From positions 169,798,430 through 169,862,429 of the forward strand of contig JALIGW010000002.1 of assembly GCA_023053685.1 (NCBI GenBank): DNA of 64,000 bases. Reading direction: 5' to 3'. Below the pieces are notes generated by a model. That model was not told where the DNA came from, ran no database searches, and saw only the letters and a program-made list of their open reading frames with translations. This document shows, piece by piece, positions 12,093 through 24,892 of this stretch (the first letter of the stretch is position 1; every line of letters starts with the position of its first letter). Origin of the DNA: Diadophis punctatus similis. Lineage: Eukaryota; Chordata; Lepidosauria; Squamata; Dipsadidae. The position numbers and the translations under genes are program-made.

Positions 12093-12714
12093 CAGTGGTT
12101 CCCAACCTTTTTGTGATCGAGTACCACTTGGAGGTCCTGTACAGTCACCGCGTACCACCTGGTTCCAGAGAAACTAAATTTGATCAGATATCACTTTATT
12201 TCCATAATTGTACAAGTAGAACACGCAAACCAACTACGAAAACAACAACTCAATGCGAGGGCATAAGTATACAAAATAAGTATACAAAATAATAATAAAA
12301 ATAGTAACATACACACTGAGATGCAGTAATGAATATCAAAGGGTAACTTGAGTCAAGAGAACATAGTGCTAACAATAACAGAGTGAGATTAACCTTAGCT
12401 CGAGAGCTCGCTACGATGTGCACCTTCTCGCAAGGGTTCTACTGCGCGACTGCTGAGAGTTCAGAACAGTCACCGTTCCTTTTTTGGCCCCGCGCATCCA
12501 GCAACTGGATTCTCGGGCCGCTGGGACCAGGTGGGTGGCGTGTGGCAACAGTTGCAAATCGTTGCCAGATTATCTTGTGTTAGGCAGTAAACATTTTTGT
12601 GAAGTAAAAAATAACTAACTAAAAATCGTTCATGACCCCGAAAGTGTTCGCGTACCACCTGGAAGGCCCTCGCGTACCACTAGTGGTACACGTACCACAG
12701 GTTGGGAACCACTG
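12093..12714. mobile_element. hAT MITE, family C
   Basis: It starts CAGTGGTTCCCAACC and ends GGTTGGGAACCACTG, with a perfect 8-bp target duplication ATGTAGCA (12085-12092 and 12715-12722). At 622 bp it is the largest hAT copy here. The repeated phrase 'gcgtaccacctgg' occurs near both ends. No transposase remnant was recognised. Confidence 0.92.
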
Positions 12715-12780
12715 ATGTAGCAGAACTGTTTGTTCTGAATGAATTTTTTGAATTGCTCTATTTATCATCCATTCAGGACT

Positions 12781-13056
12781 CTTTTGTCTGTTACAGATGG
12801 GCCAAAAGAGCAATGGATTAATTAATTAATTATCAACATTCACTTGATGAGAACTACTTTGTTTTAATGGTTAAGGTGCCAGGTAAAAGACACCTAGAAA
12901 TCAAGAGATTAGACATGAGTTTCAGTCCTGCCTTAGGCACAAAGCCAGTTGCTTGATCTTGGGCCAGTCACTCTCTCTCTCAATTCTTTTGTCTGTTACA
13001 GATGGGCCAAAAGAGCAATGGATTAATTAATTATCAACGTTCACTTGATGAGAACT
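12781..13056. repeat. About 70-bp direct duplication flanking a SINE
   Basis: The phrase 'cttttgtctgttacagatgg' and the following 50 bases occur at 12781-12855 and again at about 12987-13056 with a few changes (one ATTA unit, one A/G). The interval between them is a tRNA-derived SINE. Confidence 0.85.
12870..12985 (+). mobile_element. tRNA-derived SINE (head region)
   Basis: It has the A-box-like 'atggttaaggtgccaggt' and a decayed B-box ('gagtttcagtcctgc'). The body 'cttgggccagtcactctc' is shared with copies at 25725, 54640 and 55325. Confidence 0.7.
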
Positions 13057-13164
13057 GCAGGGATTACTCCAGGCGGTCACGTAGAGTAACTCTGGCTCAA
13101 ATGAATAATAATATAATAATAAAGAATAATAAAAAGTCATTTGATACACTCAAAGACAGAAATG

Positions 13165-13385
13165 TAATGTTGACAATGTCCTAGTGGACGATCACTTAAA
13201 CATGAGCCAACAGAATGCAGCAGCAGCCAAAAAAGCTAATACAATCTTGGTTGTATAAACAGAGGCATAGAATCAAAATCACGTGAAGTATTAGTACCAC
13301 TTTATAAATCCTTAGTAAGATCACACCAGTTTTGGTCATCACATTACAAAAAAGATGTTGAGGCTTTGGGAAAAGGGCAAATTTA
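13165..13385 (+). mobile_element. CR1-type LINE ORF2 remnant
   Basis: With stops and frame changes it translates to fragments such as AAAAKKANTILV, LVRSHQFWSSHYKKDVEALG and KGQ. This matches the C-terminal part of CR1-type reverse transcriptase ORFs. Non-functional. Confidence 0.65.
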
Positions 13386-13454
13386 TTTTATTTTATTTAT
13401 TTTGTGAGATTTATATACAGAAATTAATTTATTTATATATAGAAATTAATTAAT

Positions 13455-13640
13455 ATTGACTCCTGGAGACTGCCTGGATAAGTCTGCAGTTTTCTTGGCA
13501 AGATTTTCAATATGAAAAATGGTTTCCTATTGTCTGCCTCCTAGGGCAGGCTAAGGTTAACCCAGCTGACTTTGTGTTTAAGGTAGAACTAGAATTCTAG
13601 CCTGAAGTTTTAACCGTTGCATCAAACTGGCTCTCCGTTA
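13455..13640 (-). mobile_element. tRNA-derived SINE, degenerate
   Basis: The complement of the SINE body is recognisable ('gcagttttcttggcaagatt', later 'ttaaccgttgcatcaaactg'). It shares order and wording with the copies at 25725 and 54640. Confidence 0.65.
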
Positions 13641-14849
13641 TTGAGTATTTGTTTTTATCCTGCACAGCAAAGCATTCTAAGAAGAGGCTGGAAAATTCCT
13701 TTGAAATTAATCAACAACAATCATAGCTTTTTATTTTTCACTTCTTTGCTAGTACGTCTCACAAGAACTGGCAAATAATGGGATTTTTTTTCATGATGGA
13801 ACCTTTCAATTATAAGCAATGTTGTACTGTGCGGTTTAATTCAAAATGCTATGCAAACAAAACTGGAGATAGTAGTAATCTATTTAATAAAGAATTGAGA
13901 TAGATTAGGCAGTTCAGGAATGCCAGAAGATCAATTGTAAAACATAATTGTATCAGCCATTGTTCAATGCTAGTTTTCTAAGAAAGGGATTAAATGGAAA
14001 TGTGTACTTGTGTAGTGTAAAGCAGCAGATGTGGACTGTGGTATCAAAACTTGCCTTTTACTTTAGTGAGTATTATATTTTTATACTACTTTTCTGGCGT
14101 ACTTATGAACCCCGACTTTGTAAGTATAGACATGAACTACTCTATACTCTGAAAAAAGTAGAAACTAAGCCCATAGGGCCCTACGAGAAGCTTCTAATAT
14201 GAAATAATTGTATTCTATGAAATTAAAGTATGGGATGGGGTGTATGGGGTACTCAGGGAGGGGTAGCACCTCTGGTGTAGGGGCATGTTGTGTCCTGTTA
14301 CGGCAGCTCATTTTAGGGCAGCTTTTAGGGCAGCTTGTTCACCTTTGGTCCCCACCTGTCACTCAGTTCTCACCTGTGGCTCCTAGCAGCTGTAGCATGC
14401 ACAGTGGCCACACCCTGGGCAACAGCTTCAACAGGCTGGCCAAACCAGGTTGAGAGTAGCCATTGGGTCACCGACCTTCGGTGAGATAGGGACTTGTCTA
14501 TCCTGAGCATGTGAAGACAGATTCAGGCGGACTGAGCGGATGAAATCTACTAGAATAGGACAACAGTCATGAAGGCCATCTCTACAAGTGATGTGGTACG
14601 CTAAGAGCACGGCAAGACACGAAAGACGCCCTGGTCAACTACTGCACCCAGCCCATCTCCAACTGTCTCGACTCTTGTCCTGCTATTTGGAGCAAGATGG
14701 AATCTGGGAAGAGAGAGTGAGGCTGACTATGCGCACCTCTCCCTCACTTTAATCCAATTCACGCACAAGTCTTGACATCCCCCCCAATTCCCGTGATGAT
14801 AGATGTCAAGGTCCTCTTCAAATACGATGGATGAACATCATCATCATCA
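13641..14849. other. No gene; GC-richer unidentified segment at 14230-14760
   Basis: 14230-14760 is clearly GC-richer than its surroundings and probably an old dispersed repeat, but I cannot assign it. Open frames there have no recognisable motif. Confidence 0.4.
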
Positions 14850-15115
14850 AAGTATGGGATATTCTCTGTATGAATGTGGAGAAGAACAATCCATCTTACA
14901 TATGCTATGGTGCTTATGATGTCCTTCAACATGTATGGAGGAAGACCTCATGCTAGTGAAAAAAAATGATGTTGATGTGGCCCACTACTGGGTGAATGTC
15001 AGTTTTATCCTATTTATTCTACATACTTTTTACATGTGCTATGTATCTATGACCTATTTTAAGTGTTGAATATTACATGTCTATAATTTGAAGGCGCTTC
15101 TGACACAAATAAAGA
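14850..15115 (+). mobile_element. Probable non-LTR retrotransposon C-terminal remnant
   Basis: The translation shows a cysteine/histidine-like pattern (CGEEQSILHMLWCL, then CPSTCMEEDL and VAHYWV). This resembles the zinc-finger-like C-terminus of some LINE ORF2 proteins, followed by a UTR with an AATAAA (acacaaataaag). Clade unresolved. Confidence 0.45.
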
Positions 15116-16274
<1,159 letters not shown>

Positions 16275-16400
16275 TGTCTAACAATAATTGAAAACCCAAA
16301 TAACTCATTTTAGTCTTTAACAACAAATTAAGTTTACTCACATTGAAGAACTATGTACCTGATGGAACTTAGTAATAAAAAGCAATTTGTATTTGCTTAC

Positions 16401-16431
16401 CTTTTCTTGTGACTTCAGCCCTTCTTGATTC
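16401..16431 (-). CDS. Candidate 31-bp micro-exon (low confidence)
   Basis: On the minus strand, attttccttatag precedes a 31-bp open interval that is followed by AAAAG|GTAAGC, so both splice consensus sequences are good. Together with the 32-bp candidate at 21161-21192 it adds 63 nt and keeps the frame of the signal-peptide exon at 35043-35178. The joined reading would continue in the host gene. Short intervals between good splice-like sites also arise by chance in 64 kb, so this is only a candidate. Transcript evidence would decide. Confidence 0.3.
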
Positions 16432-16772
16432 CTATAAGGAAAATTATATACATATGTATTTTATTATATATTCTGCTTAAAAACATGGGCAATTTTTGAT
16501 GATCCCCTCAAAATACATTTGTAATTAAAGTTTATAATTAGTACATATTAATATTACTTATATGATTTGATTTAGACGGCTGCCCATCTCATTAAAATGG
16601 CTGGGCAGTAGGCAGAGTTAAAAATAACAATATAAAGAAAGGAAAATGAAAATAGATACACAACAGAAAGAAAGCAAAAAAAAAAAAAACAGAAGGAAAG
16701 CAAGGATAACCATCAGCAATAAATTAACATTTCACAGGCTCACCTAAGCTCTTATCTCCCATACCTGGGAGA

Positions 16773-16826
16773 ACAATCAGATAGGTGCTATCTGATCTAA
16801 CAATTAGATAGGTGCTATCTAATCTT
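16773..16826. repeat. Tandem pair of 27-bp palindromic units
   Basis: Two adjacent 27-bp units each contain a 9+9-bp inverted repeat around GTG (ATCAGATAG/CTATCTGAT and ATTAGATAG/CTATCTAAT). The difference between the units is compensatory. Confidence 0.85.
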
Positions 16827-16892
16827 AGTGGAACTAGTGATTCAGAGGACAGGTGCAATAATAGAAGATACCCTTCCTGGGTTCTGTTAGAT

Positions 16893-17024
16893 TAGGGGTG
16901 TCAAACTTGCAGCCCGCGAGCCGGATGTGTCATGCACTGGCCACACCCATTCCCAGTTTAGCAAAGAGGGGAAAAGTTGTGATACATCACATGACGATGT
17001 GACATTCCGAGTTTGACACCCCTG
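16893..17024. mobile_element. hAT MITE, family D
   Basis: The ends are taggggtgtcaaact and agtttgacacccctg, with an 8-bp target duplication matching at 7 of 8 positions (TGTTAGAT and TGCTAGAT). At 132 bp it contains only the ends and a short core. Confidence 0.8.
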
Positions 17025-17032
17025 TGCTAGAT

Positions 17033-19049
17033 GATATACTTTAATAAATGGAACTCAGGGCATACCTCTCCTGACAGTCCTGATGGGGGTGAGTGGAGAA
17101 AATCAGAAAAAGGTGATTCTTCAGATATCCTGGCCCCATGTCATATTGGTCATAAACTTGCAAGTTTTTTGATACCTCTTGCTCCTACCTTATGGTATAT
17201 TTTTTGAAATATTTAGTAATGGTTTCAATAAAAATTATATAATCATAATAAGTAAAACATTAATAAAAGCTGTTGAATATATATCACAGAAAATTTGCCT
17301 CAACGTATCTACACTAAGTGAAGCAAATATTTAAGCATGTAAGCTCTTGAATAATAGGTCTCCTACTATGTGCAGAACATGTAATAGGTCTGTAATGATG
17401 GCACTGGAAAATGATACAAAGAACCTATCTGAATATCTGGACCCACAAAGCATTAAACTGAAATGAACAGCTGTATTATAATTTCTGCACTGCTCCTTAG
17501 CTGTAACACTTTCTAGAATATTAACATGTTGATTTATTCTGGATTCTATAAAATAATTAAATTGAGAGCAATTACAATAATCACATACTTTTCACCATCA
17601 TTCTAATTGTGTTATTATTGATTCTGATAGAGTTATAATCTGCTTAAAAGTTGAGGCCAATATGCTATCCCAAATTTAAAATTATTAGAGAATTCTGGAT
17701 ATAAATGCTACCAGTTTGCTGTCAAGTAAACTTGTAAATCAAGTAATAATGTGACACTTAAGCAGACATAGGGCATTGTTACATTATTTTCATTTTTAAT
17801 CCCCAAACCTTCAAAAAGTTATCCACGATTGCTTTTGCTTCTGCTGACTTGAAATAAATAAAAATACTATCTCATTCTTAGCTGCCATTGGTTTTACAGC
17901 AAGAGAAATCTCCTTTCTACACAAATGGGGGGGGGGGATTCCAGGGCCGGGCACTTTACCCATCTGTCAATTCCACCCTAGCTAATTGTATACAGTCTAC
18001 TGATGATAACTTGCAAGGCCATCAAGCTTGTGTTTCTCTCATAGGGCTTGAAGCTCAGAAGCCAGGGGGAACAGGTAAGACAAAATAAAAATTAAATACA
18101 TACATACATAAAAATATCTCCAATATAATAATGGAGACACAATATCTCACAATTGTCTCTACAACCTAGAGTTGTAGGCAGTTTCAACCACTCTCCAACA
18201 ATACTAATACTGTGAGAACAGAGATGTTTATATACAGGTTTATATGTATATACTTTTGTATATACATATACAAAAAGCAACAGAAGAACTAAATGTATTT
18301 ACTATAAACACGTCTAATTTTTACATATTTTAACCACCTGATCATTCTCAACCTATATTGTAATTATCATTAGCCACTTAGCAATGACAGCTGTTACAAG
18401 AACATAGTGTTAAGGAAAACAGTAGCAGCTCTGTTAAGCTGTTCTAAAATGCCACTGTTGTCCTCAGAGATTCACAATCCAGCAGTTCTGGATTTTTGCC
18501 TAATGCAAAGAAGTGCTAATGTTAGGGTAGATATTTAAAACTGATTAATCATAAACTTCTTACATATACTATATATCTCTATCAATGTTTTAAGATAAAG
18601 AATAAAATAAATTAAAATTTGAGATGTACCTCATTCCCAAGACTGCTTAGGTTAAAAAAAGCCCACTTCTACTGTTGAAAGTAGATCTTTAGCTCTGTAT
18701 AATGGCTGTTTAGCTTGTTTTATTGCTTTTCATAATGTCTATTGGGACATGATCTGGTTGGCACCACAGCTATCTTTGGTATGATAGACTTAAGGTTAAA
18801 ACAGATTTTAAAAATCACTTTGTTAGACATACCATACTGAGTATTTGGTGTCAGCACAACTGTCACCTTCAGGAAACCTTTTTTGAAGAGAAATGAAATT
18901 ATACAAACTTGGTTGTTGACGAGAAATGAGAGTTATACAAACTTGGTTGAGTTATGCTATTCTATTGATTTTTATTGAGATTAATTGGAAAAGGAAATCT
19001 TTCTGCCCATAATGATTTGCTTATACACAATGGGCAGAAAGAATTAAAT
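17033..19049. other. No firm gene; one plus-strand micro-exon candidate
   Basis: AT-rich sequence. 18045-18074 (plus) is bracketed by tgtttctctcatag and ACAG|GTAAGA but has no partner exons. A 28-bp phrase containing 'ttatacaaacttggttg' is duplicated at 18889-18957. Confidence 0.4.
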
Positions 19050-20280
19050 TGGACAAAAAGAATTTTGTTTTTCCAGATAAAAAGAAGCAGGTTTTGAAAG
19101 GGAGTTACGGACTAATGACAAACAGTTCATTGCCAAGGTATGTGAATTGTTGTTGAAAATGAACCAGGAGTATACATCTTAATATGATTAAAATGCCAAA
19201 AAACCTTTGGATATATTATGCTTGATCAATGGGAAAATATGTGGATTAATGGACTGAAATTTTCATTGAAATATAATTTGAAAAAATTATTATAAAATGA
19301 TGTTTTTAACTCAAATAAATGTTGGAAATGTAATCAGTGTGAATGTACCTTTTATCATCTTTGGTGGACATGTAAGACTGCCAAGAAATATTGGAATTAT
19401 ATATTTCATTTGATTCAGAAAATATTAAAAATTAATGCAAAATTGAAATCAGAAGCTTTTCTTTTTTTATATCATATATTAGCAAAACATGGGAATTGTT
19501 TCTATATATGACAACAGCAGCTAGATTTTTATTTGCACAGAGGTGAAAATATACACAAATTCCCATAAATGAAGAGTGGCTTTTAAAATTAATGGAACTG
19601 GAAGAGATGACAACACTACTTTGATGAAAGACAAGAGCTTATTTAGCTTTGTTTCTAATTGGAGATTACTGTTGGACTTTTTGCTTGGGAAAGGTAAGAA
19701 TGACATTTTTATTTTAGGATTTGATGATTAGATTTGTTATGATTATAGAAATATTGTGCATTTTTATTGTTACTATTAGATATACTATGTATTTTTATGT
19801 TTATAAACTTAGAGTAAGTGATCATTTTGTTATATAATATGAGGCACAAGGAATCAGAACAATTTTGTAAATAAGCCAAAGTCATTTCTTTGTTGTTGAT
19901 CACCTATGTTACAAGAATATCACCAGACTGGCTGCATTTCCTTGGGAACCAGTAGATAAGGCTTCGCTAACCTGTTCTGTGATATTTCGTCCCATTCTCC
20001 CCCCCCTTCTCTTTTAGCTGGTAATTCCTCCACATTAAATTCTATATACCGTAACTGTTATTTTGATTGTCTAGTTTGTATATTTTTATATGTCATTGCA
20101 TTATTTTAATTTAGAGTAAGAGATTACTTTACTATATGTTTGTACCTATACTGAAAAATGTTAGAAGGAAATTTTTTGTGATTTTTTAACTTTTTCCACT
20201 TTTGATTCCTTCCCCCATTTTTTTTTTGTTATTTTACATTTTATTTCTCTTTTAAACTTAATAAAGTTGACTTTAAAAAA
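19050..20280 (+). mobile_element. L1 LINE 3' fragment
   Basis: Frames interrupted by stops read as the C-terminus of L1 ORF2 ([19 protein letters not shown], then [14 protein letters not shown]), which includes the Cys/His motif. An AT-rich 3' UTR follows, ending in 'cttaataaagttgactttaa' with a polyadenylation signal. The element may extend a little upstream of 19050. It is 5'-truncated and dead. Confidence 0.75.
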
Positions 20281-20284
20281 CCTT

Positions 20285-21969
20285 TAGGTCCAGGAATATT
20301 CTCCAGAGTTAGTTTAGTCACCATTTATTAAACAAAAATGAAACCTAGTTTTGTAATAACCTAAGCTCCAATTCTTTTATCTCTTGGAACAATTTCTTAT
20401 AAGTTGTTTAATGATGTTTGTTTCAAAGCCAATTACTGATTACACTTCTCTCCATCTTCTTAACTTTATAATCTGATACACTATAATAAGAATTCTGTTT
20501 TTGAATTGTAATGCATGTTTCAGTTCTTATTTAGCAGAAACCAGAAATCTTTATTACTTAGGAAGTAGATGGGATTAGAAATGGTTAAAATTTATTACAC
20601 ACATACAGGATGTGATTTTTACCAGCTGTTGTAATTTTTCTGCACCTCAAGATACAATACTGTAAGCTGTAATCATACTGTAGGAATAGCCCATGACAGA
20701 CTTGCTGAATCATAAAGATGCAGAGGACAAGACAGAACAGATTTGGGGCAATTTTGGAACCAATTATAAAAAGCAAGAAGTCTTAAAGTTTTTATTTCCT
20801 GCTCTGAAGCAGTTTTAGTCTTAGTGAAGAGGCAGATTTAGTAACAAGCTATTTGCCCAGATATTTGTTAATAGGCAATACTTCAGATTCTGCCTTTGAT
20901 ATTGCAAATACTGGCCATTATTTTGATTTTGGGTTCTTATTATGTAAATATTTTTGATGTCATGGTTCTCACTGCAACTGTTATCAGATTTTGGAAAAGT
21001 GTAAACTTGTATCATAATTCACCCTATCCACAAATCTAGGTGCATGCAACATACAGTAACAAGATACTCCCTGGTCACTTCCTTCACCTTTGCCCATGTA
21101 GAATTCAGGTCAGAGTGAATTAGAGAAAATTATTCATGAAATGCTGCCTCAGGGTCTTACCAGAGCCCTTGTGAAAATCTGCTTCCCACTTCCTACAAAA
21201 GTGTGAGTAACACTATATACGGCAATGAGGTACACAATCTACAAACATAAAAAAGTCAGCCTTTACTGTTTATTTAACAATATTTATACCCTGCCCTCAT
21301 GGACTCTGAGAGAGGAACAGTAGATTAATAACAGTATAATTTAGAAACAAAAATGCAAGTTTCATTAAAACAACCTTATGGTCAACTTTCCTATTACTGA
21401 CATCCAAACTAAATTAAAATCCAAAATATAGGTTTAATTGTTTGAAAAATTCAGGTAAGAAAACCACTTGTACTTCTGGTAAAAGGTGTGCTGTGTGGGA
21501 CACCACAGAGAAAGCATGCCATCTAGTCTCCACCCATGTACCTTGAGCAAGAGGATGGACTAAACGGACAGATTTCATTGTACTAAGACATTACCTGATA
21601 TATCTCCGAAATAAGGGCCTATAGTAATCAATCAGCAACTTTAAATATATTATTGCCTCAGTATAGGCCTGAACATGAGCTCTTGCTTGCATCCAGTCCA
21701 ATTCACTACTGGTCTTCCTTCACCAGTGCCATTTAACCTCCCAGAGTATATCAGTAAATCAAATAATTTCACAGGATTGGTACATATATGTCTGTATTCA
21801 GGGGACTGACTAGTTCCTCAAAATGACTGCCTATCAGATTGCTGAAAACATCTCTAAGTGTCCTTTGGAATCTGTCCAGATCCATTAGGCCCTTGTCCAA
21901 ATCGGTCTTCCATTCTTTGGAGGGTTTCAGTATCAATGAGTGTCACAACAATCAGAAATAATCTCACAG
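20285..21969. other. No firm gene; candidate micro-exon at 21161-21192
   Basis: Intron-like sequence with no recognised repeat except short AT tracts. Confidence 0.45.
21161..21192 (-). CDS. Candidate 32-bp micro-exon (low confidence)
   Basis: On the minus strand an acceptor (ttactcacacttttgtag) precedes a 32-bp interval ending in CTCTG|GTAAGA. In phase 0, as left by the signal-peptide exon, it reads EVGSRFSQGL plus two bases, with no stop. The next candidate at 16401-16431 supplies the complementary phase. The combination is suggestive but unproven, because such pairs can occur by chance. Confidence 0.28.
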
Positions 21970-22499
21970 TAGCAAAGACTCACAACAGTTCATTTAATGA
22001 TGGTTCAAAGTTACAACAGCACTGAGAAAAGTGACTTATGGCCTTTTTTTCATACTTATGACTTGCAGCATCCTTGTGGTGACATGATCAAAATTCAGAC
22101 ACTTGGCAACTGACTGATATTTATGACGGTTGCAGTGTCCCAGGGTCATGAGATCACCTTTTGTGACCTTCTGATAAGCAAAGTCAATGGGGATGCCAGA
22201 TTCACTTAGCAACCTTGCTACTAACTTAACAACTGCAGTGATTTAGTTAACAACCATGGCAAGAAAGGTCGTAAAATGGAGCAAAATTCACTTAACAAAT
22301 GTCTTGCTCAGCAACAGAAATTTTGGGCTCAATTATACCGTGTTTCCCCGAAAATAAGACCTTCTCTTATTTATTTTTTTTGAACCCTGAAATAAGCGCT
22401 TGGCCTTATTGCCATGCACTCAAAAGCCTGATTGGGCTTATTATCAAGGGATGTCTTATTTTAGGGGAAACGGGGTAGTTGTAAGTCGAGGACTACCTG
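21970..22499. mobile_element. Mariner-like MITE, interrupted by another MITE
   Basis: This is the same family as 198-1170. The right end gtaagtcgaggactacctg is followed by TA, and the left end is eroded. A second, unrelated TA-inserting MITE sits in its right arm at 22338-22475. Confidence 0.8.
22338..22475. mobile_element. Nested TA-flanked MITE
   Basis: The inverted ends are CCGTGTTTCCCCGAAAATAA on the left and the complement of GTCTTATTTTAGGGGAAACG on the right, with TA on both sides (22336-22337, 22476-22477). The host MITE resumes immediately afterwards. Confidence 0.88.
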
Positions 22500-22501
22500 T
22501 A

Positions 22502-23480
22502 CAGAAGTGAATCAGAATTTATTGCAAATTCTTGCATGCATTTAGTCTACTTTGGAGACAATTATGGATCTCAATCTTTTTACTGAAAAATAAACACCAG
22601 TATGAATGCATGCACAAACACTTGCAACTCTAGCAATCAGTCTTTTCTAAGATGCCTTTTTTAAAAAAAAATAAAAAAAGGAAAAAGAAAATATAAGCTT
22701 TTGTATAGTACTTAAACCTCCCACCATGATAATGAAATGAATTAAAATGTAAAGGTAATTTAGAGGGAAAAGTGGCTATTTCACCAAGGGTATTAAACAT
22801 GCACACTAGACTAAATGTATAACATTAATTCATTTTCTTTCTATGAACAGGAGTTCTTATGTTGCTTATATTTATGGTCATTTCGTACTTTATAAAAAGT
22901 ATCAGTGAAACAAATACATTTTTCAGGGAAGAATGTATAACTCTTAGCATTAAAGGGATTTGACATTTCAACTATTTGAATAGATGGCATTTCTCAGATA
23001 TTACATTTTATATAAAATAGTTAAGTATCATCCTATCATTTATGATTACAGCCCTAGACTATAAACGCTGATAGATGCACAATTTATCCTAATATTCATT
23101 TTAGTTTGCAGTTTTCCCAAATACGTACTTTTACATCTCTCTGGCATACAATCCCTTAAATTACCAAGGTTTAAATCATCTGGATTCCAAGAAGACCAAT
23201 ACAATATGTTTGAAAAAGGAATGGCTTGTAGCAGGAGAGACATTAATAGAGTTTTGTGAAGATAATTTTTTCTTCGTTGTCAAGATTTGATTCAAGCAAC
23301 CTAAACAGAGATTCTAAATTTGGACCTCACTTGTTGAACAACACAGGAGGGAAATCAAATATATAAGGAGAAAACAGAAAAAGTGCAACAGTCAATCAGC
23401 ACATTTTCAAGTGCAGGTTGTGGAGCAGACTATGAATTATTAGTATCAAATATAGAAAAGTAAAGAGAGTAGATGCAGAT
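22502..23480. other. No gene seen
   Basis: AT-rich sequence without recognised features. Confidence 0.5.
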
Positions 23481-23698
23481 CAGAGGTGGGTTCCTACCAA
23501 TTATAACCAGTTCTTTAGAACCGTTAGTAGTTCGGCGATAACATCACGGAGCCGGTTCTGTCGGTGTCTCCATGGGCGCCACCATCTTGGATTTTGCTTT
23601 TGCACATGCGCAGAATCTATTTTTAGATTGCTGCGGGCATGCACGCACAGCGCGACACTGAGCGAACCGGCAGCAGAAGGATCCAGAACCCACTCCTG
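23481..23698. mobile_element. hAT MITE, family B copy 1
   Basis: It starts CAGAGGTGGGTTCCTACC and ends gaacccactcctg, with an 8-bp target duplication matching 7 of 8 (ATGCAGAT and GTGCAGAT). The interior contains a gcacatgcgcag motif common to this family. Confidence 0.85.
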
Positions 23699-24261
23699 GT
23701 GCAGATGAGCTGGATAATCAGCATATTAAATCAATTAAAGAAGGCCATTCAGCTTCAGATTAATTTATGTAAAACAGAAAATGAATACCAATAGGAAGGT
23801 TGTAAAAACCAAACAAGAAAAATATTGACAGCATTTCAAAAAGGAAAGGATCCAAGTTGTTTTCAAAACAGGATATTGTGATAGTCCAAGAAAGAGACAT
23901 ACACACACCATTGCACTATTCTTTTTCAGAACAAGAAACGTTGCTCTGCTATATAATGAATCAAATAAATTAAAGACAGGGAAGAATCTAATTAAATCTA
24001 GTTTACATCGATGCCATTCACTATATATCTCCATATCTTTCTATCCTTGCAAAACATCATTGCTTCCACTACATTCATGCAATGATACTTACGTCTCTTT
24101 TTGTATAGCTCATCTCTTTTGAGGACTTGTCAACTTCATTCAATCACAGCTTTCACTAGTTTCTCCTGTGGAACCTACACTCCATTTCTCTTGACTCTTT
24201 TGATTAGATTCTCATTCATTCTCTCTGAATGACCAAGCCATCTCAGTATACTTATTCCATA

Positions 24262-24392
24262 CAGGTAGTCCTCAACTTAATCAGTCACTAAACCACCACT
24301 CAAACTGATGAGAGCTCCCCCGAGCTACTTATGACCTTTTTTGAAGCTTTTAATTCTAAACTCAATTATACTTATATGTTGAGGGCTACCCA
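24262..24392. mobile_element. Short internally deleted mariner-like MITE
   Basis: The ends CAGGTAGTCCTCAACTTA and TGTTGAGGGCTACCCA are flanked by TA. Only about 130 bp remains of a family usually near 400 bp. Confidence 0.75.
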
Positions 24393-24696
24393 TATTGGTC
24401 ATTCACTTTTCTAATCAATTCACACTCATTTTTTACCAATTCATTCTTGACTCTATTTCTTGTTTTATCATACAGATTGCTTAAGTACATCATTTCCATT
24501 TCAACTTATTGAAAGTCGACATAGGCAGCTTTAACTTTCAAAACAAACCATGCAGAACCATATTCTTATATTCCAGCCACTTTCCTTTTGCCATTTTGCC
24601 TTTTGCCTTTTGCCATTCATTCTATATAACAGATTGCTTGCTACTTTCCAGTAACATCCACATTTTAAAATGTATCCATCTCTAATTGCTCTAATC

Positions 24697-24892
24697 TCTC
24701 TCTCTCTCCCTCCCTCCCTCCATCTATCTAATCTATCTATCCAATCTATCTATCCAATCTATCTATCCAATCTATCTATCCAATCTATCTATCTATCATC
24801 CATCCATCCATCCATCCATCCATTCATCTATCCATCTATCCATCTATCATCTATCTATCATCTATCATCTATCTATCTATCCTGTCTATCTA
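24697..24892. repeat. Compound CTCC/ATCT/ATCC microsatellite
   Basis: A (TC)n(TCCC)n start is followed by repeats of ctatctatccaat, then (CATC)n and (ATCT)n blocks. It lies within a decayed LINE. Confidence 0.93.
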
